Positions 18,174 through 28,422 of a stretch of 59,655 bases of DNA are shown here, piece by piece; position 1 is the stretch's first letter, and every line of letters begins with the position of its first letter. Below the pieces are notes generated by a model. That model saw only the letters and a list, made by a program, of their open reading frames with translations. It was not told where the DNA came from and ran no database searches. Source of the stretch: an uncultured Alistipes sp. Lineage in GTDB: Bacteria > Bacteroidota > Bacteroidia > Bacteroidales > Rikenellaceae. Location of the stretch: NCBI GenBank assembly GCA_949285535.1, contig CASDZP010000012.1, positions 1 to 59,655 of the forward strand, given 5' to 3'. Both the position numbers and the translations under genes were made by a program.

Positions 18174-20261
18174 TTACTGTTTGTTAGTTGCGTTTTTAGC
18201 CCAGTTGATGGGAGTGTTAACCTGGTCACCAGCACCTGAACCGAGAGCTGCAACAGCCTGTTCGTAACCTGCCTGGTTGTTGAGTGAAAGGCTTGAGGGA
18301 TATTTCGCACGAGCCATCACGTTTTCAGCACTGAACTTAGAAGGATCAGTATACCAAGTCATGTCAGGTATTGCAATCTCACGCAAGGGGTTCTCAAAGA
18401 AGGGAAGGTTGAGACGACGGTAGTCGTTCCATGCTTCGAGAGGCAGATAAGGCATCTGAGCGATCCACTTCTGAGTGATAATCTTGGTGAGAACGTCGTT
18501 GTTGGTTGTGTAAGCACCCTGCGGATAGTTGTAAGTAACTGTCTTGGTACCCATTGCAGTAACATCATAGTTAGAAGGCTTGCCTTCATAAGTTGTTTTT
18601 GTGAATGTAGCACCGTCAGCAGGATTGAAAGTCTCAACCGTAAGAGTAACAGGAGTAGCTTCAGCTGTGTGAGTGAACGCCACTGAAGTACCTACACGGT
18701 TGTAAGATGTAGAAGCTTTGTAAGTGGCAGCAACAGAGCTGAGACCCCAATATGCCAAGCTTTCATCGATACCTTTTTCATATGCTACCTGTGCACTCAT
18801 AGGTACGCTCCAACCATAATGAGCAGCTTCCGCGATAAGGAAGTAAGACTCCCATGAAGCGAAGAAGATACGATTGTTGTCATTTGTTCTGAACTGATTA
18901 GCAAGTGTAGTAACAAAACGACCGTAACCGTTGATTGCAAACAGAGAACCTTTGTCACCGGTAGAACCGTTAAGGTCATGGAAGAAGTTGTAACGTCCGC
19001 GGAAGTGGATTGAGTCAGGAGTCTGCAAAGCAGCACCTGTCTGAGGATCCTTATTCGTCAAGACGAATGCCTGTTCCATGTTACGTTTACGCCAAGCGAA
19101 GGAAGCATCGCTTTCACCGTCGTTTTTCTTAATACCAAATGTGTAGAAGTTGGCATCAGTATCGAGACCTATCGCAGAATATGTAACATAAGCGCGGGGG
19201 TCGATGTTAGACGGAATGTAGTTGAACTGATACTGAGCGTTGGCAACGTTAGTCTTGTCAGAGAGCTGGTCAGGCATGTAAAGACCGAGGTAAGAGTTCG
19301 GGTCTTTCATGTTTGTCTGCCAATCGGTATTAGAAGCGCCATAGAACGCTGTACCCTGGATACCTGCGATATCTACGGGAGAAACACTACCGAGACCGAG
19401 CATAAGGTTAGCAGCTGTCTGAGACATCATCATTGAGTTCCAAGTACGGGTCATCACACCTGTGCTGGCATCCCAGCCGCCACCTTCGGGGTAACGAGTG
19501 TTATCAGCAGATGATGAAATGTAACCTGCGGGGTCAGAAACTGCCGCCTCGAACTGTGTACGCGCATAAGAAGCATCGGCGTTAACCAAACGCATGGCAA
19601 GACGCATGCGGAGAGAGTTGGCATATTTTTTCCATTTAGCCGCGTTACCCTGATAGAACTGGTCGAGTTTAGACTCGTCAGAAGGCATGGTAACCTCTTC
19701 ATCCAATTTGGTTACAGCATCAGCAAGTTCAGAGATGCACCATTTGTATGCAGCTGTTGCAGACTGATACTTGGGAAGTTCACCCTGATATGCAGTAGTC
19801 ATGTCGGGCACTGAACCGAAGTAGTCAGACATTTCGGTAAGAAGATATGCTCTCCAAATACGAGCTATCTGAACCCAGTTGTTGTCTGTTTCTTTATCTG
19901 TACCTGCAGCGATACGTTCCTGACCAATGAGGACAGCCTGGTTTGCAGACGTGAGCCATTTGCCGAGGTAATCGAGGCTTGCGTAGTCTGTATTGTAACT
20001 GTCGCTGTTAGAGCATGTAGCAGCGATACCATAAGTATGGAAACGAGACGCTGCGCCCCACATATATACGAAGATACGCTCTGCGATATGAGGATTCTGC
20101 TGAGCCTCGTACATAGAAGTATTGACGAGGTACTCAATCTGGACCGCATCCTCACCGATCTGGTTCGGGTCCTTGTTTATCTCCTCAAAATCCTTACAAC
20201 CGCCTGCCAATGCAGAAGCGAAAGCGACTGCGAGAAGTGATTTATATACTGTTTTTTTCAT
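18174..20261 (-). CDS. susD: SusD/RagB-family nutrient-binding lipoprotein
   Basis: A 695-aa outer membrane lipoprotein (lipobox ASALAGGC at residues 15-22) of the SusD-like family, probably the SusD-like_2 type: KDFEEINKDPNQ near the N-terminus, and a helical TPR-like core including NWVQIARIWRAYLLTEMSDYFG (quoted in part). It forms the lid on the SusC transporter encoded upstream. At 695 aa it is longer than most members. No glycosidase, sulfatase or regulator follows, so the ligand cannot be inferred. Codon choice here differs from the neighbouring housekeeping genes, as expected for a highly expressed gene. Confidence 0.9.
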   Translation of the reverse strand: MKKTVYKSLLAVAFASALAGGCKDFEEINKDPNQIGEDAVQIEYLVNTSMYEAQQNPHIAERIFVYMWGAASRFHTYGIAATCSNSDSYNTDYASLDYLGKWLTSANQAVLIGQERIAAGTDKETDNNWVQIARIWRAYLLTEMSDYFGSVPDMTTAYQGELPKYQSATAAYKWCISELADAVTKLDEEVTMPSDESKLDQFYQGNAAKWKKYANSLRMRLAMRLVNADASYARTQFEAAVSDPAGYISSSADNTRYPEGGGWDASTGVMTRTWNSMMMSQTAANLMLGLGSVSPVDIAGIQGTAFYGASNTDWQTNMKDPNSYLGLYMPDQLSDKTNVANAQYQFNYIPSNIDPRAYVTYSAIGLDTDANFYTFGIKKNDGESDASFAWRKRNMEQAFVLTNKDPQTGAALQTPDSIHFRGRYNFFHDLNGSTGDKGSLFAINGYGRFVTTLANQFRTNDNNRIFFASWESYFLIAEAAHYGWSVPMSAQVAYEKGIDESLAYWGLSSVAATYKASTSYNRVGTSVAFTHTAEATPVTLTVETFNPADGATFTKTTYEGKPSNYDVTAMGTKTVTYNYPQGAYTTNNDVLTKIITQKWIAQMPYLPLEAWNDYRRLNLPFFENPLREIAIPDMTWYTDPSKFSAENVMARAKYPSSLSLNNQAGYEQAVAALGSGAGDQVNTPINWAKNATNKQ

Positions 20262-20276
20262 AATTGTATTCTCTTA

Positions 20277-23200
20277 TTAGAATCCGATTGTTACATTGAA
20301 AGTGATAGAACGTGTTGTGGGAGGCACACCGAGCTCGAGAGCCTGTACGTTGGTACCTGTACCTGAAACGCTTTCGGGGTCGAGACCGGGTATGTCAGAG
20401 TACATCAACCAAAGGTTGTTACCCGTTACAGACACTTTCAGACGCTGAATAGGAGTCTTCTGAAGGAGTCGCTGCGGGAAGTCGTAACCGAGCGTAAGAG
20501 TTCTAAGACGTACAGATGTTGCGTCATAAGTGTAAGCTTCAGTGATACCAGTGTTACCTGATGCAAGACGTGAGTAGTAATCCTGCAATTTTACGTCTTT
20601 AGTGTTTTTGGTATAAGAACCGTCATCGCCTACAACCCAACCGTCAACAACGATGTTGTCACGTTTGCCGTTTACTACGGTACCGGCAGCGTTACCGTTG
20701 GTGTAGAGGGCTTTCTGAGTCATTGAGTACATCTTACCACCGATACGAGCGTCGATAAGGAAGTCGAGAGTCACGTTCTTGTAAGAGAATGTGTTGTTGA
20801 AACCGATGAGGAATTTGGGCTGCTGGTTACCGAGGCACTCAACATCGCCTTTGATGGGATAACCGTCACCGTCAACAACCAACTGACCGAGAGCTTCTGC
20901 GGGAGCACCGTTCTTAACGTCTTCTTCAGTCACGCGTTTGAAGGTAGAACCCCACAACTCACCGTAGTAACCGCCAACGGGAGCGATAACCTTGATGTCC
21001 TCAACAGTACCGAGGTTGTATTCTGAAATACCGTCTGCAAGTTCGATAATCTTGTTGACGTTACGAGAGAAGTTCAAAGAAGCGTCCCAGATGAAACCTT
21101 TGGGAGTATTGAAGATGTTAGCACCGATAACGAGCTCGATACCCTGGTTCTGAATGTTACCCGCGTTGATCATACGAGATTTGTAACCTGATGAAGCGTC
21201 CATCGGAATCTGGATGAGCTGACGGGTAGCGTTTGTACGATACCAAGTGAAGTCGAGTTTGATACGGTTGCGAACGAAGCGGAGGTCAACACCGGCTTCC
21301 CATGATCTAACGAGCTCTGAACGAACATCCGGATCGAAGAGAATATCGCCACGGTTGATTGTCGGGTTACCCCAATAGTCTTTACCTACTGAATAGTTGG
21401 TGTAGAGCTGATAGGGAGCCAAGTCGTTACCGACTTCAGCATATGAACCGCGAATTTTCGCGAATGAGAACCAGTGAGGCATGTTGATGAGTTCAGAAAG
21501 AACTGCAGAAAGACCTACTGAAGGATAGAGGTAAGAACGGTTTTCTTTGCTCATGGTAGAAGACCAGTCGTTACGCAGAGTAGCATCGAGGAAGATCGCC
21601 TGATCCCAATTGAGCTGCAATGAACCGTAGAGTGAGTTGATACGACGTTTGGTGATTGTCGATGATACGGTGGGTTTGTCAACACCGTTGTTCAAAGAGA
21701 ATACGTTGGGGATGTTCAAGACACCAGAAGAAGCAGTTATCGAGCTCTTGTCCTGAAGCATCATGTTACCACCGAAGGTGATGAAACCGCCGAATTTACC
21801 GAAGAGGTTATCTTTGCGGGCAATCAAAAGGTAGCTGTAGTTCTGTTCCATGAAGTCGTTCATACCTTCTTCATAGAGACCTTCGGGAGTAGAAGCACCA
21901 CCAGTGTGTTTTTTGTGGTAGTTACGAGTGCTGTAGTAGTCGATACCACCGCGTGCTTCGAGGCTCAACCAGTCAGTGAACTGATAGCTCAATGACATGA
22001 AGCCCATGAAACGGTTACGGGCGTCGTTGTTGAGGTCATAGAACGCTGTCCACCAGGGGTTATCCTGTGAGTTATCCTGTTTATCCCACCAAATCATGTC
22101 ACCTGAAGCGTCAACTGCGGGATTGAACTGACGGATATCGAGTGAACGGGGGAAGTTAGCCAGTGTATAGAAGAGGTTAGACTGGTTGATACCCTGCAAG
22201 GGACGGTTCTGAGCCTTGCTGTTCATGTAAGTACCTTTAACGTCGAGTTTCCATCTGTCGTCTTTACCGAGGTTGGTTGTAGCACGAGAGGTGATTGACA
22301 CACGGTCCAAAGAGGTACCGGGAACGATGCTCTTTTCGTGCATACGGGTAATAGAAGAATATACAGATGTTTTGTTGATCTGCTGCTGGAATGTAACAGA
22401 CTCTGTATCGACGATACCTGTACGGAAGAAGTTGTTCATGTTGTCGTAAGCCTGCAACGCTTCCTGCTGGTTGTTCCAGTTCTGATAGAGAGAACCGTCG
22501 ATTTCCTTACCCCAAGAAGAACGAGAAAGGGTGTTAAGCAAACCGTAAGAACCCTGAGAGAACTGATCCTGGAGGTCGTACTGAACAAGCATGTCCTGAA
22601 CAGCTACACCGGCAGAAACAGTGATACCGAGACCTTTGTTGGCTTTACCCTGTTTTGTTGTGATAAGGATGACACCGTTACCTGCACGTGAACCGTAGAG
22701 GGCAGCTGCCGCACCACCTTTGAGGACTGACATTGACTCGATGTCCTCTGCGTTCAAGTCGGCAAGACCGTTACCCATGTCGTACGCGTCGTTGTTACCC
22801 CAAACGTCGAGACCACCGCCTACGAAGTTATCCATGGGCACACCGTCCACCACGATAAGGGGCTGGTTGTTACCGGTGAGTGATGTCTGACCACGAAGGA
22901 TGATCTTAGAAGAACCTGTGGCACCACCACCACGAACGACCTGAAGACCCGCTACCTTACCGGTAAGTGAGTTTGTCACGTTGACATCGCGAGAGTTCAA
23001 GATATCGTCACCAGACACTTCCTGAACCTGATAAGTGATTGATTTGGCTTCACGGTTGATACCCAATGCCGTAACGACAACCTCTTCTATGGCAAGAGCG
23101 TCTTCCATCAACTGAACATCCAATGAAGGCTGACCGTCATAAACGATTTCAGCAGTCTGATAACCGATGAATGAAACCTCTACTGTCTGACCTTTGGCAA

Positions 23201-23444
23201 CATTGATTGAGAATGTACCGTCAGCGTTAGAGATAGCGCCGCTTGTAGTACCTTTAATCAAAATAGTAGCACCGATGACAGGCTGACCTGCAGCATCCAC
23301 TACTTTACCGGTCACCGTACGAGTCTGATCCTCTGCCACAACCGACATGTCGGCCACGACATTCTCGCCGGCATAGGCTGAACCTACGCCAAACAGTGCT
23401 CCGGCAAGCATAAGGTGCTTAACACAAGAGTAAAATTTTGTCAT
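20277..23444 (-). CDS. susC: SusC/RagA-family TonB-dependent outer membrane transporter
   Basis: A 1055-aa protein. Signal peptide with cleavage near SAYAG; carboxypeptidase-regulatory-like domain (VTGKVVDAAGQPVIGATILI…) at about residues 43-115; TonB-box region (EEVVVTALGI); plug domain with GLQVVRGGGATG and PLIVVDGVPMDNF; and a 22-strand barrel ending in NVTIGF with terminal Phe. It imports a large nutrient using TonB energy, with the SusD partner encoded 15 bp downstream. No anti-sigma-interacting STN domain is seen at the N-terminus. Confidence 0.95.
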   Translation of the reverse strand: MTKFYSCVKHLMLAGALFGVGSAYAGENVVADMSVVAEDQTRTVTGKVVDAAGQPVIGATILIKGTTSGAISNADGTFSINVAKGQTVEVSFIGYQTAEIVYDGQPSLDVQLMEDALAIEEVVVTALGINREAKSITYQVQEVSGDDILNSRDVNVTNSLTGKVAGLQVVRGGGATGSSKIILRGQTSLTGNNQPLIVVDGVPMDNFVGGGLDVWGNNDAYDMGNGLADLNAEDIESMSVLKGGAAAALYGSRAGNGVILITTKQGKANKGLGITVSAGVAVQDMLVQYDLQDQFSQGSYGLLNTLSRSSWGKEIDGSLYQNWNNQQEALQAYDNMNNFFRTGIVDTESVTFQQQINKTSVYSSITRMHEKSIVPGTSLDRVSITSRATTNLGKDDRWKLDVKGTYMNSKAQNRPLQGINQSNLFYTLANFPRSLDIRQFNPAVDASGDMIWWDKQDNSQDNPWWTAFYDLNNDARNRFMGFMSLSYQFTDWLSLEARGGIDYYSTRNYHKKHTGGASTPEGLYEEGMNDFMEQNYSYLLIARKDNLFGKFGGFITFGGNMMLQDKSSITASSGVLNIPNVFSLNNGVDKPTVSSTITKRRINSLYGSLQLNWDQAIFLDATLRNDWSSTMSKENRSYLYPSVGLSAVLSELINMPHWFSFAKIRGSYAEVGNDLAPYQLYTNYSVGKDYWGNPTINRGDILFDPDVRSELVRSWEAGVDLRFVRNRIKLDFTWYRTNATRQLIQIPMDASSGYKSRMINAGNIQNQGIELVIGANIFNTPKGFIWDASLNFSRNVNKIIELADGISEYNLGTVEDIKVIAPVGGYYGELWGSTFKRVTEEDVKNGAPAEALGQLVVDGDGYPIKGDVECLGNQQPKFLIGFNNTFSYKNVTLDFLIDARIGGKMYSMTQKALYTNGNAAGTVVNGKRDNIVVDGWVVGDDGSYTKNTKDVKLQDYYSRLASGNTGITEAYTYDATSVRLRTLTLGYDFPQRLLQKTPIQRLKVSVTGNNLWLMYSDIPGLDPESVSGTGTNVQALELGVPPTTRSITFNVTIGF

Positions 23445-23591
23445 AACAAACGTTTTTATTAAAAATAAAATGCCCGTAAATTACGGAAGCATCTGTTTAT
23501 TCAAAACTCAATTATACATACAGCTTATTTATCAAAAACAGAATGTCTCCGTTCATCGAGAGACACCTTCATTGACAAATATCATCATTAG

Positions 23592-23599
23592 CAAATATA
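23592..23599 (-). promoter_or_regulatory. Possible -7 promoter element for susCD
   Basis: TATATTTG on the minus strand, about 145 bp upstream of the susC start, implying a long leader. A weak TTG-type -33 lies upstream. The rest of 23445-24071 is AT-rich with long A and T runs, very poor in G on the plus strand, and holds nothing else I can recognise. Confidence 0.4.
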
Positions 23600-24071
23600 A
23601 GCATTTTTATTTCAACTACAACACCCAATCTGTTTTCATAAAACCAAAACCCGCAAAAACACTTGTTCAAAGAGTAACACGAGACATAACGCCCAACAAT
23701 ATGAAACCTATACTTTCCAAATCATAACAATTCATTACCTTATACAAAACAACAGATTTTAAAACGACACTTGTTTTGCCGAATGTTTTTTTTTATATTT
23801 TTTTTAACTTTTTTTCAACAAAAACCAATTTTTTCACAAAAAGCTACATTTTCCCATGTTTTTTAAACATAAAATCATCCTATTTTTCATGCAATAACCA
23901 CAGAAAAACCCCAAATAAAGCCACCCGCACACAATTTCACAATGATTATCAAACACTTACCCATAAACAAATCCAATACGAGGCCTTTCAAAGAGAATAT
24001 CAATCATCTCTGTACTCCACACAAATTTCTATATAGCAACTACATACAACGACACATTGACAAAAATAAAA

Positions 24072-24097
24072 ACGTGCGGAAGAGTATTTCCGCACGT
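24072..24097 (-). terminator. Terminator after the V-ATPase operon
   Basis: 10-bp stem ACGTGCGGAA/TTCCGCACGT with a 6-nt loop, followed on the minus strand by TTTTTATTTTTG. It lies 48 bp past the atpK stop. Confidence 0.85.
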
Positions 24098-24144
24098 CAA
24101 AACCACAAACCGTCTGCTTATCTGACGATTTGCAAAGTGGCTAA

Positions 24145-24612
<468 letters not shown>

Positions 24613-24626
24613 TTAAACAATTATTC

Positions 24627-26435
24627 TTATTTCTTTTTCACATCATAAGGCTCATATGGTCTGCCACCGCCTTCGAATCCCGCGTTTTTATAGAACTCCA
24701 CAAAGGTGAGTCGCAACGGGTGGACAAACGAACTTATGGCGGACATGAACAGGTTGATACCGTGACCGATAAGAAGGATAATCAACATTATCACATACTT
24801 CAATACAGGCACATCTCCGCTCATGCTGACAGCCAGGTCATTGAAGACACCCGCAATGATACCGCTCGACAAACCCAGCGCGAAGAGACGTATATAAGAG
24901 AGGACGTCACCCAAAAGACCCGTCACATTATTATATAGTCCCCAAAGACCGCTTCCGAAGTTGACGAATATATTTTTGCCAGGAGAACTGAAAAATATGT
25001 TCATCACAACGAACAACGCCATCAAAGCCATATATACGGGTGAGTCGAAACCGAAAGGCACTCCGAGGTCAGGAAGCAAATAGGCGGCAACAGAAGCCAC
25101 TATCGCCAACGCCCAACCGAGAGGGGAAACGGCATATTTGAAGCCCATATATTTGATTCTCGCATATACATTTACGAACATCGCATATACAATCTGTATG
25201 ATTCCGACCGCAAGCGCGAACGTAAACATATCCATCTGTCCGAGGAACGGGAAACCGTCGAAAATCTTGAATGTTCTCAAATCAAGACCGAAGAAGGTAC
25301 CCGTCAGGAAACCCATTATCATTGCGGCAAACGAACACCACATCACGAGCGCACCCACCTGACGCGCGAAATCGTTTTTGCGCATCACGAAATAGGCAAC
25401 CAACGCTCCGATGAATGTAACTATCGCATAACCGAGGTCTCCGAAGCAGACTCCGACAAACAGCACAAAGAAAGGCGCAAAAAACGGAGTCAGGTCGAGT
25501 TCCCGATAGCCCGGCATCGAATAGAGAGCGGAAATCATTTCACACAAACGGGCGAATTTATTGTTTTTCAACAATATCGGAGGATTATCCTCAAGTGTGG
25601 GTTCAGATGAAAATACGATAACGTCACTCGATTCGAACGCTTCATCTACCGAAGCTCTTCTCGGCTTGGGTACCCAGCCTTCAATCATTGTGACGGCTCC
25701 GTCAACCACACTACCCGCCGTAGAGACGACCTTACTGTGCGAAAGCTCCATTTTCAGCTCCTTTCGCGCCTCTTCTATCAACGCTGACGAAGCTACGGCT
25801 CTGGCAAGTCCCTTTTTAGCCTCTGTCAAGCGACTCTTGAGCTCGGCTATCAATCTTTCCTTGTCGGCAGCCGACCCTTCAGGCATCTTTAACTGTACCG
25901 CCTCTTCACAATCGACATTGCAGCCGACTGTCACGAAATAGGTCTTGTCCTCCTTTTGGGCAACTTTCACCAAAGGAAGGGTTTTCTCCCATTCCGAATC
26001 GAACATTTTATTCGGAACGCAGAAGAAACGTACATCGACACCCTCTTCTTTAAGTTTTTCGATGAGTTTTGCATCGAAATCGCCCCATACCTCAAGCTCC
26101 TCACGCTCACGCTCCTCCTTGTTGATTTCTCCCTGAAGTTTGTCGCACAACGCAGAGAGTTCGGAACATGCCTGAACAGCCTTTTCGGCTGTATCGTAAG
26201 GCTCTGCGGCATCGTTGAATATATCGTCGTTCTTATTGACTATCTTGATGTTCTTCAACTTCAAAAGAGTCGAGTCGTACTCCGACATGGTCGATAACAT
26301 ACGCTGCTGTTGTTCGTTGGGTTGCCACATGCTCGTGGTCACGTCAACAACCCCCAACTCACCCAGCTTTGTCAAAAACGTCTCTTGTTCGCTTTTCAGC
26401 AACAGAAACGTATATTTTACCATCGGTGTAATCAT
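24627..26435 (-). CDS. atpI: V-type ATPase subunit I (stator a-subunit)
   Basis: A 602-aa protein: the N-terminal ~310 residues are cytoplasmic with coiled-coil arms, and the C-terminal half has seven to eight membrane helices. It holds the half-channels and the essential Arg facing the K ring. Recognisable blocks include FFAPFFVLFVGVCFGDLGYA, LLGDVLSYIRLFALGLSSG (with the conserved Arg) and GHGINLFMSAISSFVHPLRL. Length agrees with the short bacterial type. It begins 10 bp after the subunit D stop. Confidence 0.93.
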   Translation of the reverse strand: MITPMVKYTFLLLKSEQETFLTKLGELGVVDVTTSMWQPNEQQQRMLSTMSEYDSTLLKLKNIKIVNKNDDIFNDAAEPYDTAEKAVQACSELSALCDKLQGEINKEEREREELEVWGDFDAKLIEKLKEEGVDVRFFCVPNKMFDSEWEKTLPLVKVAQKEDKTYFVTVGCNVDCEEAVQLKMPEGSAADKERLIAELKSRLTEAKKGLARAVASSALIEEARKELKMELSHSKVVSTAGSVVDGAVTMIEGWVPKPRRASVDEAFESSDVIVFSSEPTLEDNPPILLKNNKFARLCEMISALYSMPGYRELDLTPFFAPFFVLFVGVCFGDLGYAIVTFIGALVAYFVMRKNDFARQVGALVMWCSFAAMIMGFLTGTFFGLDLRTFKIFDGFPFLGQMDMFTFALAVGIIQIVYAMFVNVYARIKYMGFKYAVSPLGWALAIVASVAAYLLPDLGVPFGFDSPVYMALMALFVVMNIFFSSPGKNIFVNFGSGLWGLYNNVTGLLGDVLSYIRLFALGLSSGIIAGVFNDLAVSMSGDVPVLKYVIMLIILLIGHGINLFMSAISSFVHPLRLTFVEFYKNAGFEGGGRPYEPYDVKKK

Positions 26436-26445
26436 ATCGGCAAAA

Positions 26446-27072
26446 CTATTGTGTCACACCACTTTCGACAGCCTGTGCGGCAATCTGCGCGTCATGACGG
26501 CTTTTTACGATTTTCTGAGACGATTTGCTCAGATTCTCTTCGTCTTCCATGAAGCGTTTTATCTTCAATATCGCCTCCTTGTATCCCGGAATTTGCACCT
26601 TCTCATAAAGATTCACTTTCTGTGTGGTCTTTTTTCGTGCAAATTCGAGGCGGTCAGATTTCTCCGTCGCCACAAGAGAACGCAACCCTATCTCCGCCAT
26701 CTTCTTGAGAAGAGAGATGCCGTCGGGTATCCACGCCTCCGCTCCGAAAAGCTCATACTCCTTGCAACTGAAGATAACCTTTTCCAATTCGGGAAGACGT
26801 ACTCCGGCGATTCTCACCTCCTTGAGCGTGATATCCTCAACGGTAATCATTCCAGAGTCGAACTCTCCCCACAGAGAGGTCATATAATCATAACTGTCGA
26901 TAAGCTCCTGCAACTGTTTCCGGTAATCATCGCTCTCACGCTTGGCCTTTTTCACCTCAAGACGCAGCGCCGCCTCCTTACTTTTGATTGTCGGAAGCGC
27001 CTTCTCGCGTATCTTGAGCTGTTTGCCGAGCTCTCCGAGCGACGTTTTGTTATATTGAAACTTTATTGCCAT
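26446..27072 (-). CDS. atpD: V-type ATPase subunit D (central stalk)
   Basis: A 208-aa protein of mostly long helices, as expected for the antiparallel coiled coil inserted in the A3B3 hexamer. The start MAIKFQYNKTSLGELGKQL is typical, and the C-terminal helix LSKSSQKIVKSRHDAQ follows. Starts 2 bp after the atpB stop, so translation is coupled. The usual small partner subunit F is not recognisable in the operon. Confidence 0.9.
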   Translation of the reverse strand: MAIKFQYNKTSLGELGKQLKIREKALPTIKSKEAALRLEVKKAKRESDDYRKQLQELIDSYDYMTSLWGEFDSGMITVEDITLKEVRIAGVRLPELEKVIFSCKEYELFGAEAWIPDGISLLKKMAEIGLRSLVATEKSDRLEFARKKTTQKVNLYEKVQIPGYKEAILKIKRFMEDEENLSKSSQKIVKSRHDAQIAAQAVESGVTQ

Positions 27073-27074
27073 AA

Positions 27075-28400
27075 CTATTGTGCTTTAGGCCAATATTTCT
27101 CTACGAGATCGGCTTTGATAGCCACTTCAGACTGCGTGAAATATTTGGCAAACAACTGCCATGCTATGTCGAGCATCTTGTTCACGTCAATGTTGACGTC
27201 TATCGACAAGAGCTCTTCCGAGTAGTCATGGGCGAATTTGAGCGCACGCTGGTCGTAGTCGCTCAAATCGAAACCGTTTTCGAGTTTCGTCTTGGCACCC
27301 GCAGCGTCGGCATAGAGACGGACAGCCGCGTTCATGACCTGCGGATGGTCCTCTCTGGTCTTCTTGCCGATAACGAGCTGTTTGAGTCGTGAAAGGCTTC
27401 GGAACGGGTCAACGATAACCTTACCGGTATCGGAGTCGTTACGCAGGAAGAGCTGACCTTCGGTGATGTAACCCGTATTGTCGGGAACGGCATGAGTAAT
27501 GTCGCCGCCGTTGAGCGTAGTCACCGCTATAATCGTGATAGAACCTCCGTTGGGCAACTGAACCGCCTTTTCATATATCTTCGAAAGGTCTGAATAGAGT
27601 GAACCCGGCATAGAGTCTTTCGACGGAATCTGGTCCATACGGTTAGAGACGATTGCCAACGCGTCGGCATAAAGGGTCATGTCGGTAAGCAACACAAGCA
27701 CCTTTTCTCCTTTGTCCACGGCGAAATATTCGGCAGCCGTAAGCGCCATGTCGGGAACCAGCAGTCGTTCGACGGGAGGATTCTCCGTGGTGTTCACAAA
27801 GAAGACGATTCTGTCGAGCGCACCCGCATTGTCAAAGACATTCTTAAAATAGAGAAAGTCGTCATTCGTAAGACCCATACCGCCGAGAATAATCTTGTCG
27901 GCTTTCGCCCTGAGCGCAACCATAGCCATAACCTGGTTGTAAGGCTGGTCGGGGTCGGCGAAGAAGGGAATCTTCTGACCCGACACCAAGGCGTTGTTAA
28001 GGTCGATACCCGCGATACCTGTCGGAATAAACTCCGAGGGCTGTTTACGCTTGTAAGGATTCACCGTAGGACCGCCAATCTCACGCTCCTCGCCGTCGAA
28101 ATCCACATTGCCGTAGAGCGGACGACCGAACGCGTCAAAAATGTTTCCGGCAAGACCGTCACCTACTTTCAGCTTGGGCGGCTCACCATAGAATATCACT
28201 TCCGAGTCGGTCGAGATACCCTCCGTACCCGCGAATACCTGAAGCGTCACCTCCGTGCCGTTGATGCGCACAACCTGTGCGGGACGACCGCCTACCGAAG
28301 CAAGCTCGTCGTTACCGACATCAGAGGCATTTACCGTAACGGTAGCTTTGGTTATGTCTTTTATTTTCGTGTATATTTTCTGAAATCCCTGTGTCTCCAT
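27075..28400 (-). CDS. atpB: V-type ATPase subunit B (non-catalytic)
   Basis: A 441-aa member of the RecA-like ATPase family without a functional Walker A loop; the region equivalent to the P-loop reads SGQKIPFFADPDQPYN. It alternates with subunit A in the hexamer. Other family blocks: FIPTGIAGIDLNNALV, DMTLYADALAIVSNRM and PGSLYSDLSKIYEKA. It lies 22 bp downstream of subunit A. Confidence 0.95.
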   Translation of the reverse strand: METQGFQKIYTKIKDITKATVTVNASDVGNDELASVGGRPAQVVRINGTEVTLQVFAGTEGISTDSEVIFYGEPPKLKVGDGLAGNIFDAFGRPLYGNVDFDGEEREIGGPTVNPYKRKQPSEFIPTGIAGIDLNNALVSGQKIPFFADPDQPYNQVMAMVALRAKADKIILGGMGLTNDDFLYFKNVFDNAGALDRIVFFVNTTENPPVERLLVPDMALTAAEYFAVDKGEKVLVLLTDMTLYADALAIVSNRMDQIPSKDSMPGSLYSDLSKIYEKAVQLPNGGSITIIAVTTLNGGDITHAVPDNTGYITEGQLFLRNDSDTGKVIVDPFRSLSRLKQLVIGKKTREDHPQVMNAAVRLYADAAGAKTKLENGFDLSDYDQRALKFAHDYSEELLSIDVNIDVNKMLDIAWQLFAKYFTQSEVAIKADLVEKYWPKAQ

Positions 28401-28422
28401 AAAAATATTTTTTAGCTGTTAA

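Noticed and set aside
23600..24071. Regulatory RNA in the susC upstream region
   Set aside because: Only AT-rich homopolymer-like sequence; no hairpin or promoter pair beyond the susC box.
26215..27225. Long plus-strand open frame opposite atpI/atpD
   Set aside because: Shadow of well-supported V-ATPase genes on the other strand; no family-like motifs and no promoter.
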